DNA from: a bacterium
Lineage (GTDB): Bacteria > Vulcanimicrobiota > Xenobia > Xenobiales > JADMJV01
DNA: 64,000 nucleotides
Direction of reading: 5' to 3'
NCBI GenBank assembly: GCA_018266105.1
Contig: JAFEBA010000050.1
Span: forward strand, 89,868 to 153,867
The notes under the pieces were generated by a model. The model was not told the origin of the DNA and ran no database searches. It was given only the letters and a program-made list of their open reading frames with translations. Below are positions 57,989 to 64,000 of this stretch, piece by piece. The position numbers and the translations under genes are program-made. Position 1 is the stretch's first letter, and every line of letters begins with the position of its first letter.

Positions 57989-59874
57989 CCTAGTTTCTGA
58001 GCGTGCCTCAAGGCCTGCTTGGGGTCGACGCTTTCCAGGCTGAGAAGACAGCCCGGCTGATGCACGAAAGGCCTGAGCCGGGCACCATACTGTTTGATCA
58101 GATCCACGATCAGCTGCATGCCGTTGTGCCCCTTTAGATCCAGGTAGGGCGGCTGTGGTTCGTATTCGGTTTGTTTGAGGATGCTGAGAAATTGCCGGGG
58201 CACGTGGGCGGTGAGATTGGTTCCAGGGGGCTGCGGGCTCCAGACCGTCATGGGACGACCTGAGGGATCGTGGCGATGCAGGCCGATGGGTTGGGTGAAA
58301 TCCTGGGCGTTGCAGGCCAGAATCACGGCCCAGGCCAGACCTCCAGGGAGCCCCCAGGCCTGGCCTTTGAGCCCCAGCTTCTTGAGCCGCACATAGAGTT
58401 CTTTGAGCCTTTGCGGGAAGTCCGTGTTATGGGTGTAGGTGAAGAGGGCGTCACGGTCCAGGACGGCCTGCCAGTGACTGGAGTCGGCCAGATCGTAGCC
58501 GGGCCCCCGCACAATGGAGGAAAGGGTGCGCTCGTGAGCTTCCGCTTGGGGAAGCTGGGTGGTCACCATATCCAGGTCCTGATCATCCAGGTAGAGGCTT
58601 GAACCGGTCACGAGAGCGAGGCAGCGGTGACGAATCCCGTCATAGAGGGGGTGGTGGGGTCGCAGCGGGATGGAGTGGTGCAACTTTTGCTCGATCAGGT
58701 GGTCGAGCGAGCGAACTTCGAACTCCCACGGCTCCAGCTGGATGGAAATCGGTCGGCTGGTTTTGGCCAGGGTTAAGTGGGGGGTCACCCGCGCAAACCC
58801 GAGAGCGTGGCTGAGACGATGGAAGGGCTCGCAATCTTCCGGCTCCCAGTAGCTGGTGACCGAGTTTTTGTGCTGGAAGGTCTTGATATTTTTGAATCGG
58901 ACCCGGAAGCGCGGGAAGTCCGCCAGGGCGATGCGGATGCGATCGTAGTTGGGCTGGCTGGGACCGGGGAACACCAGATTCAGGTGGGGCGGCCAGCGGT
59001 CGTAGGCCGGATCGTGCAGCTTACGGATGTCCTGAATGGGCTGATAGTGAGGCGGTAGAATGGCCAGGGCGTGCTGATAGCTTCGTTCGGGCTTGAGCAG
59101 ACAGGCGGTGATGGCCTGATGATCGGAAAGTTGGCCGGGGTGGACCTGAGCCTGCATGATTTCCAGTTCCGAACTGGCCAGGATTCGCTGATAACGCTTA
59201 TTCTTATGGGTCGGCTCGGGCGGAGTCAGATCGTTGACTTCAAACTGCTGGATCTCGTCATCGCTGGCGTTGAGGTCGCCTAGAATCAGCCAGGGCGCTT
59301 TGAGATAAGGAAGCAGCGCTTCCCATTGCTGCTTGCGTAACCGATGGTTGGGCTGGCGGTAGTTGCTGGTGAAGTGGGCGGCCACAATCTGAAGGCCATC
59401 GTATTGGATGATCAGGGCATCTTTGCCTTGACTGAGCGTAACCGGCGTCACGCTTTGGGGCGGGTATTTCAGGGTGACGTGGATTTCTTGATGGTGATAG
59501 CTGTAGGGATGGTGACAGAATTGGTCACCAACCTCGAGCAAGACCCGGATGTCGGCCTCGGGTGGGAGGTGCCGCAGGGGACCACCGTGCTTACCGGCGC
59601 AAACATTCCACAGTAGTAGGGAGAGGGGGAAGCTGAGAGGTTGATCCTGGTCCGGCACCAACTGATCCAGGCCGGTGGCTCGATCCCAAACCAACCCGCG
59701 AGGGCCTTTGATGTAGAGCACTCGATGCCAGGGGATGTCACCGTTCGGCTGGAAGCTGAGCAGGGGAACTTCTTTGACAGGACCGTTTCGGATTTGAACC
59801 CCAAGCCGATAGTCGGCCGCCTGGAAACGGGCGTCCCATCGAATCTGGTGGTAGATCTGGTCACTGGTGCGCAT
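57961..59874 (-). CDS. Four-domain RNA-end-processing protein (MJ1316, EEP, 2H, poly(A)-polymerase-like)
   Basis: 637 residues from ATG 59874. Residues 1-72 match the MJ1316 RNA cyclic-group end-recognition domain (PF04457): RWDARFQAADYRLGV, DIPWHRVLYIKG, VWDRATGLD. Residues 85-260 are an EEP nuclease fold: LLWNV, LLEV (E114), H167, GDLN (200-202), SDH (250-252). Residues 266-390 are a 2H phosphoesterase: H297 in PPHLNLV and H366 in TPHLTLA. Residues 400-525 are nucleotidyltransferase-like: GSS (424-426), DDQDLDM (430-436) and WGLPGGLAWAVILA, close to eukaryotic poly(A) polymerase. The set fits recognition, cleavage and resealing or extension of damaged RNA ends. This is a compact multi-domain RNA repair candidate. 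Confidence 0.85.
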   Translation of the reverse strand: MRTSDQIYHQIRWDARFQAADYRLGVQIRNGPVKEVPLLSFQPNGDIPWHRVLYIKGPRGLVWDRATGLDQLVPDQDQPLSFPLSLLLWNVCAGKHGGPLRHLPPEADIRVLLEVGDQFCHHPYSYHHQEIHVTLKYPPQSVTPVTLSQGKDALIIQYDGLQIVAAHFTSNYRQPNHRLRKQQWEALLPYLKAPWLILGDLNASDDEIQQFEVNDLTPPEPTHKNKRYQRILASSELEIMQAQVHPGQLSDHQAITACLLKPERSYQHALAILPPHYQPIQDIRKLHDPAYDRWPPHLNLVFPGPSQPNYDRIRIALADFPRFRVRFKNIKTFQHKNSVTSYWEPEDCEPFHRLSHALGFARVTPHLTLAKTSRPISIQLEPWEFEVRSLDHLIEQKLHHSIPLRPHHPLYDGIRHRCLALVTGSSLYLDDQDLDMVTTQLPQAEAHERTLSSIVRGPGYDLADSSHWQAVLDRDALFTYTHNTDFPQRLKELYVRLKKLGLKGQAWGLPGGLAWAVILACNAQDFTQPIGLHRHDPSGRPMTVWSPQPPGTNLTAHVPRQFLSILKQTEYEPQPPYLDLKGHNGMQLIVDLIKQYGARLRPFVHQPGCLLSLESVDPKQALRHAQKLGYQVSLVEG

Positions 59875-59890
59875 TATGCTTGGAGGTCGG

Positions 59891-60754
59891 ATGAGAAATT
59901 TGTGGTGGGTGGTACTGTTGGCCGGATGTCAGCAGGCTCCTGGTCCGGTGGCGGTCACTGCCACGACTTCGGCAACGCCTGTGGCCGTGGTCGTGGAGAC
60001 GGCCACCCCCACCCCGCTGGCAACCCCGGCGCCAGTAGCCACCCCGGATGCGAGCGGAGCCACCATGGACTTGAATGGAGCCGTACGCGCCACCGCCGAC
60101 TTCGTCCATCTGGGGATGACCAATCAGGCCCGCTGCGATATGCTGGTGGCTCATCTGAATGCAGCCGGCAAGAACCAGCTCTGGCTGACCTGGGAGGTTT
60201 ATCCGGCCTCGGCCGGGGTTTTCGAGGTCACCTATGTGATCGAGCCTCTGTCTAACCTCACCGACGGGAAGAAGCCAACGGTGGGCAAGCGCGGCAATCC
60301 CTTCGACCGCCCAAGACGGGTGCACAATAATGGGATTTACTTGGAGTGGCTTTATGATTCACACAAGAAGACGTGCACGCCTCGCAATGAAGCCGCTTCA
60401 GCCCTGATGGAACTGAAACCGAGCCTGGACGCCTATGGCCTGGAGGCAACCTTACCGGCAACCTGGAAAACGGCGGCGGCACCGGTGATTGAGCCTTCCC
60501 AGCCGGTGGTGGCGGTGCCGACGGTCGCGCCTTCGGTTGAGACGGGATCCTCAGAGCCGATTCAGTTCACTGGCTTCATGGGCTCAGGCAGCGCGCGCCG
60601 AGCCGTGCTGACGCAGGCCGGAGAGACCTTCGCCGTGGGCCCGGGTGACAAGGTAGGGGCTTATAAGGTGCGCTCGGTGGCTGAAGACGAGCTGGAACTG
60701 GCTCAGGGCGAAGACACCGTCCGGCTGATGCCGGGCCAGGTCTGGACCCCTTAG
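59891..60754 (+). CDS. Lipoprotein with C-terminal GspC/PilP-like HR domain
   Basis: 287 residues from ATG 59891, GGAGG upstream. The lipobox is LLAGC (Cys14). A long Thr/Pro/Val-rich linker (to about residue 60) spans the periplasm. A central alpha/beta part follows (QLWLTWEVYPASAGVFEVTY, near residue 110). The last 50 residues (RAVLTQAGETFAVGPGDKVG, then YKVRSVAEDELELAQGED) have the beta-sandwich pattern of HR domains in PilP or GspC, which connect inner and outer membrane secretion parts. No other secretion genes are adjacent, so the role is uncertain. It converges with the PPK2 gene, overlapping by 4 bases at stops. Confidence 0.8.
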   Translation: MRNLWWVVLLAGCQQAPGPVAVTATTSATPVAVVVETATPTPLATPAPVATPDASGATMDLNGAVRATADFVHLGMTNQARCDMLVAHLNAAGKNQLWLTWEVYPASAGVFEVTYVIEPLSNLTDGKKPTVGKRGNPFDRPRRVHNNGIYLEWLYDSHKKTCTPRNEAASALMELKPSLDAYGLEATLPATWKTAAAPVIEPSQPVVAVPTVAPSVETGSSEPIQFTGFMGSGSARRAVLTQAGETFAVGPGDKVGAYKVRSVAEDELELAQGEDTVRLMPGQVWTP

Positions 60755-61899
60755 CGCAGCTTCTTTTCGACCTCTTTGCGCAGGGCCTTGGCGGCCGTTT
60801 TGCGCTCTTCAGCGGTCATGCCCTCTTTGTTGCCGGGCGGCTGGGGAGCCATGTCTTCCAGCACTCTATCCGCGATCTCGGCCAGTTTGCGCCAACCGGT
60901 GACCTTGTTGTCATTGGGCAGGTAGTAAGTAGGAGCAAAGTCTGTGCTGCCGGCAGCCATGGCTTCGGCGAAGCCGCCCTGAACCTCGGCATGCTTGGGA
61001 TGGCCGTCCAGGTCGGCCTTGGTCACCTTGTAGACTTTGCTGTCGTCTTCCAGGCGGTCGGCCAGGCGCACGGCCTGCTCTTCCTGAGAGACTCCCAGCA
61101 GAACCTTGATGAAGCGCATGGGCGGCCGCTGGATGGCGCCAGGGTCCACGTTGCCTTTTTTGTCGGGAAGCGCAATGTGGCCTTCGGGCGTCATGGGCAA
61201 GCCCATGGTGAGTCCGTACTCCAATTCCTTGATATCCGCCAGCCGTTTGGCCTTGTCTTCGGGAGTCTTGGCCGCGAACACCACGTCGCCGTAGTGGCTG
61301 CGATTGTGGAACATGATCTGTCCCGGACCGGCCAGGTTCTTCATGATACGCCAGTTGGGCTCGTGCTGAGCCTCCTCACCTTTGGCACCTTTAAAGGCGA
61401 TTTGTCCATTGGTGGTCATGGGATTGATGGTGAATACGTGCTTGACCATGCCGTCTTTTCCGGCGGCGTTGTCGCCCTCCAGCAGCACCATGAGACTTTC
61501 TCCGTGCTGGGCGTAGAGCTCGTTCATTCGGTCCGAGATGGATTCGTTGCGTCGCTCCAGGTCCTTGAGGTTTTCTTTCTCGGTCAGCTTGCTGTCGACC
61601 GTGATCGCGCCCTTCCATTTGGACTTCTCGCCCTTGGCCACAATCTCGGTGGGCAGGTCCTCGGTCTGGCCGGGCCTGAGGATGTACTTCTGACAGGGGA
61701 AGTCACCCAGGGTCAGTTGCTGCGGGCGCACTTTGGCCTGGATCTCCGGTGCGTACTGGATCTTGCCGTTCTGGAAATCCGAGATCAGTTTGTCCACTCG
61801 TTCGCCGGGACTGAAAGACTCGCTGGGGCCCTTTTCGGAAGCGGCCGCGCGGCGAACCGAAGGCTTGGCTGAGGGGGTGGAATTGGCGTTGATCTTCAT
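60751..61899 (-). CDS. ppk2: PPK2-family polyphosphate kinase with motif-bearing N-terminus
   Basis: 382 residues from ATG 61899. It starts MKINANSTPSAKPSV, then a Ser/Pro-rich stretch to about residue 65, part of the shared N-terminal motif. The kinase core follows: LEGDNAAGKDGMVKHVFTIN (Walker A), HEPNWRIMKNL, then FHNRSHYGDVVF (conserved NRSHY), MRFIKVLLGVSQEEQAVRL and WRKLAEIADR. Such enzymes move phosphate between polyphosphate and nucleotides. Direction (ADP to ATP or GDP to GTP) cannot be told. The N-terminal extension and a Lys/Glu-rich tail are not in ordinary PPK2. It is divergent from the kinase at 61960. Confidence 0.9.
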   Translation of the reverse strand: MKINANSTPSAKPSVRRAAASEKGPSESFSPGERVDKLISDFQNGKIQYAPEIQAKVRPQQLTLGDFPCQKYILRPGQTEDLPTEIVAKGEKSKWKGAITVDSKLTEKENLKDLERRNESISDRMNELYAQHGESLMVLLEGDNAAGKDGMVKHVFTINPMTTNGQIAFKGAKGEEAQHEPNWRIMKNLAGPGQIMFHNRSHYGDVVFAAKTPEDKAKRLADIKELEYGLTMGLPMTPEGHIALPDKKGNVDPGAIQRPPMRFIKVLLGVSQEEQAVRLADRLEDDSKVYKVTKADLDGHPKHAEVQGGFAEAMAAGSTDFAPTYYLPNDNKVTGWRKLAEIADRVLEDMAPQPPGNKEGMTAEERKTAAKALRKEVEKKLR

Positions 61900-61959
61900 T
61901 CTGTAAAGTTCTCGAAAGGGGGTCTAATGCCTTGTTAAGGTTCAGTCGATATTCGGGGT

Positions 61960-62814
61960 ATGAACTTCTTCTTGCGCCTCCTGCGTCTTTGGTTCAGTCG
62001 GCCGGCTCCGAAGCCGTTGGTGGTGGCCGGTCCCCCCCTGTGGAGCGAATTTGCCCCTGCAGAACCCAATGTGGATGAGGAAATGCCAACCTTTGAGGGT
62101 TATGAGATTCTGGGTCTGGTGGGACGCGGCGAGATGGGCGCGGTCTACAAAGCCGTGAAATCAGGCCAGCCGGTGGCTTTGAAAACGGGTCAAGGGGAAC
62201 GTTTTGAGCGCGAGGTCGAAGTTCTGGGCAAGCTGGGACGACTGATCGACGCCGGCCCTGGCTATGCGGCCGTGGAGTGGGTGGAGGGGGTCTCCTTGGA
62301 GGCTTTGTTGGCACGCAGACCCCTTGAAGTCCACGAGTTTTCTGCGCTGGCTCTGCAACTCTTAGGGGAGTTGCAGAGCGCCCACGACCGAGGGGTCTAT
62401 CACCGGGACGTGAAGTCCGCCAATGTGATGGTCTCCCTGGAGGGTCGCGCACGACTGGTCGACTTCGGATTGGCTCTGGGTGAGGGCGATGCACGCTTCA
62501 CCATGAACGGTTACTCGATGGGAACTCCCGCCTACATGGCTCCAGAGGTGCTGCTCAAGGGAGTTTCCGACGCGCGCTCGGACCAGTATTCACTAGGGGT
62601 TCTGTTTTTCGAGATGCTCAGCGGCTGGCCGCCCTTCCAGGCTGAGTGCCCGATGGAGCTGGGCATGATGCACGTGCGCAAGCCCGTGCCCGACTTACGC
62701 TCGATGCGGCCGGAGGTTCCGGCGGCCTGGGTTGCTGTTATCGCCAGGATGCTGGCCAAGGAACCGGCCGCCCGCTACGACTCCCTGGCTCAGATCGCTT
62801 TCAAGGCCGTCTGA
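61960..62814 (+). CDS. Ser/Thr protein kinase
   Basis: 284 residues from ATG 61960. A basic and Pro-rich N-terminus (about 1-45) is followed by a complete Hanks-type domain: GRGEMGAVYKAV, K75 in VALK, E86 on helix C, HRDVKSANVM (D150), DFGLA (D168), SMGTPAYMAPE and SDQYSLGVLFFEML. All catalytic residues are kept, unlike the two PEGA kinases. No membrane helix, so it is soluble, though the basic Phe/Leu N-terminus might touch membranes. It converges with the receiver-kinase gene, overlapping by 25 bases. Confidence 0.92.
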   Translation: MNFFLRLLRLWFSRPAPKPLVVAGPPLWSEFAPAEPNVDEEMPTFEGYEILGLVGRGEMGAVYKAVKSGQPVALKTGQGERFEREVEVLGKLGRLIDAGPGYAAVEWVEGVSLEALLARRPLEVHEFSALALQLLGELQSAHDRGVYHRDVKSANVMVSLEGRARLVDFGLALGEGDARFTMNGYSMGTPAYMAPEVLLKGVSDARSDQYSLGVLFFEMLSGWPPFQAECPMELGMMHVRKPVPDLRSMRPEVPAAWVAVIARMLAKEPAARYDSLAQIAFKAV

Positions 62815-63947
62815 AACTCACGGGCGCTCTGGTAGCGCTGGTCCGGGTCTTTGCTCAGCGCCTTCATGATAATGTCTGCGAGCGGATGCTCAAGCGGCTC
62901 TGGATCCTGAGTGGCGTTGAGAAACAGTTGCTGCTTCACTTCCTGAGCGGGAAACGGGTGGCGACCGGTCACCATTTGGTAAAGGATGATCCCGGCCGCA
63001 AAGAGATCGCTGCGACCGTCGAGAGGTCGGGTCTGAATCTGTTCCGGCGACATCCAGGGCGGGCTTCCGTGCAGTTTACCGCGACTGGTTTGGGTCGATT
63101 CGCCGAACTGGGCCACTCCGAAATCCACCAGCTTGATCTGGTTGTTTTCGATCAGGATGTTGTCAGGCTTGAGGTCGCGGTGAACGATCCCCTGGTCGTG
63201 AATGGCCTGCAGAGCGTCCAGAATCTGGAGCATCCATTCGACCGGATGAGGATCGGGATGGTCGGTGAGGGTCGGCCCGTCAATGAGCTCCATGGCCAGG
63301 TAGGGCCAGCGGCCGCCGGCCACGTCGTAAATAGTGGCCACGTTCGGATGCTTGATGCGAGCCAGGGCGATGGCTTCCTGAAGGTGCTCCTGGTCCGCTC
63401 CAATCACCTTGATGGCCACCGTTCTGAGCAGGCGGGTGTCGGTTGCTTTGAAGACTTTACCCATCGCGCCCTGACCAAGCATTTGCTCGAGACGGTAGGG
63501 CCCGAGCTGAGCGCCGGGCTCTAGATTCTGAGCTTCGGACCCCTGACAGATTTTGAGGTGGTAGCTCAGTTTGTCTTGGAGAGCACCGATGGGACAGGGG
63601 CGGAGCAGGAAGTCGTTGCCACCGGCATTGGAGGCTTCCACGATCAAAGTCGTATCGCGGGTGGCTGACATCATCAGAATCGGGAGTTCCAGGGGGGAGC
63701 GCAGGGTCCGCAGCTGCTTGAGAACTTCCAGACCGCTGACCGGCTTCATCACAGCATCCAGGAGGATGATGTCGATGTGGTGATCTTTCAGGGATTGCAA
63801 GGCAGCCTGGCCGTCGCCCGCCTCCAGAATGTTGTAACCCTTCCCCTGAAGCTGACGTGCCAGCACTTTTCTGGCGATGTTGTTGTCATCGACAACCAGA
63901 ACATTGGGCTGCACTCTGTAGTTATCGGCAGCCGCACTTTTGATCAT
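62790..63947 (-). CDS. Receiver-domain Ser/Thr kinase (response-regulator kinase fusion)
   Basis: 385 residues from ATG 63947. Residues 15-130 are a receiver domain with acidic pocket DD (20-21), phosphoacceptor D64 in ILLDAVM, MMSAT, but R116 in FLLRP replaces the conserved Lys, so phospho-signalling may be weak or altered. Residues 150-385 are a complete kinase: GQGAMGKVFKA, K180, HRDLKPDNIL (D258), DFGVA (D275), SPPWMSPEQ. Receiver-kinase fusions connect two-component and Ser/Thr signalling. It converges with the 61960 kinase, and their stops overlap. The right-hand 53 bases of the window hold no gene start I can support. Confidence 0.92.
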   Translation of the reverse strand: MIKSAAADNYRVQPNVLVVDDNNIARKVLARQLQGKGYNILEAGDGQAALQSLKDHHIDIILLDAVMKPVSGLEVLKQLRTLRSPLELPILMMSATRDTTLIVEASNAGGNDFLLRPCPIGALQDKLSYHLKICQGSEAQNLEPGAQLGPYRLEQMLGQGAMGKVFKATDTRLLRTVAIKVIGADQEHLQEAIALARIKHPNVATIYDVAGGRWPYLAMELIDGPTLTDHPDPHPVEWMLQILDALQAIHDQGIVHRDLKPDNILIENNQIKLVDFGVAQFGESTQTSRGKLHGSPPWMSPEQIQTRPLDGRSDLFAAGIILYQMVTGRHPFPAQEVKQQLFLNATQDPEPLEHPLADIIMKALSKDPDQRYQSAREFQTALKAI

Positions 63948-64000
63948 AGGCGCAGATGACTCGGAAAACGGGAAATAAAAAAGGCCCGGGATTACCGAGC

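Noticed and set aside
61920..61965. Apparent shared promoter upstream of the 61960 kinase and the 47572 gene
   Set aside because: Both contain CTTGTTAA, CGAT and GGGTATGA, but in one case the last element includes the start codon and the spacing (21 and 23 bases) does not fit a sigma-70 promoter.
1..64000. CRISPR arrays, rRNA, tRNA and complete insertion sequences
   Set aside because: No regular spacer-repeat pattern, tRNA-like cloverleaf, rRNA core or transposase with terminal repeats was seen. The closest mobile-type remnant is the Rpn pseudogene.

Overview
The window is GC-rich bacterial DNA with no rRNA, tRNA, CRISPR array or complete insertion sequence. The gene content points to a large-genome, environmental, probably didermic bacterium from a poorly studied phylum: many lipobox lipoproteins, Hanks-type Ser/Thr kinases (two with PEGA ectodomains, one fused to a receiver), WXG100-like and glycine-zipper proteins, and eukaryote-like modules (ankyrin, EF-hand, bulb lectin, poly(A)-polymerase-like). 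I cannot name the phylum from sequence alone. Vulcanimicrobiota/Eremiobacterota, Armatimonadota or Planctomycetota-like lineages would fit.

Region 1 (1-11.6 kb) looks like a signalling and export island. A five-gene plus-strand run encodes two long coiled-coil proteins, a WXG100-like protein, a 252-residue partner overlapping it by 4 bp, and a membrane Ser/Thr kinase with three PEGA repeats. A paralogous kinase follows (7.4-9.5 kb), translationally coupled to a 712-residue secreted protein. A divergent secreted protein carries the same duplicated module as the 712-residue protein plus a C-terminal bulb-type lectin domain.

Region 2 (11.6-29.9 kb) is accessory DNA in flux. It holds two toxin-antitoxin pairs (DUF433/DUF5615 and AbrB/Doc), tandem paralogues of unknown function, small membrane proteins, a frameshifted beta-propeller lipoprotein, an Rpn-family nuclease broken by an internal deletion, and a small gene present as one intact, one nonsense-ridden and one partial copy. 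A transglutaminase-like lipoprotein at 27.4-28.8 kb looks intact.

Region 3 (29.9-64 kb) is denser and looks more chromosomal: a VIT-type metal transporter, a tandem-fused phosphofructokinase, a CarF/TMEM189-type plasmalogen desaturase, ParA, a NYN-LOTUS protein, a TANGO2/NRDE protein, a B12-type radical SAM enzyme, a serine hydrolase, a GFA-ankyrin fusion, a cysteine-protease-like protein, a methyltransferase, a response regulator with a pseudokinase-like tail, HU, Nudix, GNAT enzymes, a membrane class III cyclase, a matrixin-type protease, a GCS2 ligase, a four-domain RNA-end-processing protein, PPK2, and two convergent kinases, one with a receiver domain.

Three themes stand out. First, there is the kinase-PEGA/WXG100/tandem-module island. 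Second, four unrelated proteins of Region 3 share a short N-terminal motif (Met, polar residue, Val/Ile, a few polar residues, Asn, then a Pro-rich linker), a possible uncharacterised sorting tag. Third, one polypeptide fuses MJ1316, EEP-nuclease, 2H-phosphoesterase and poly(A)-polymerase-like domains and resembles an all-in-one RNA repair enzyme.
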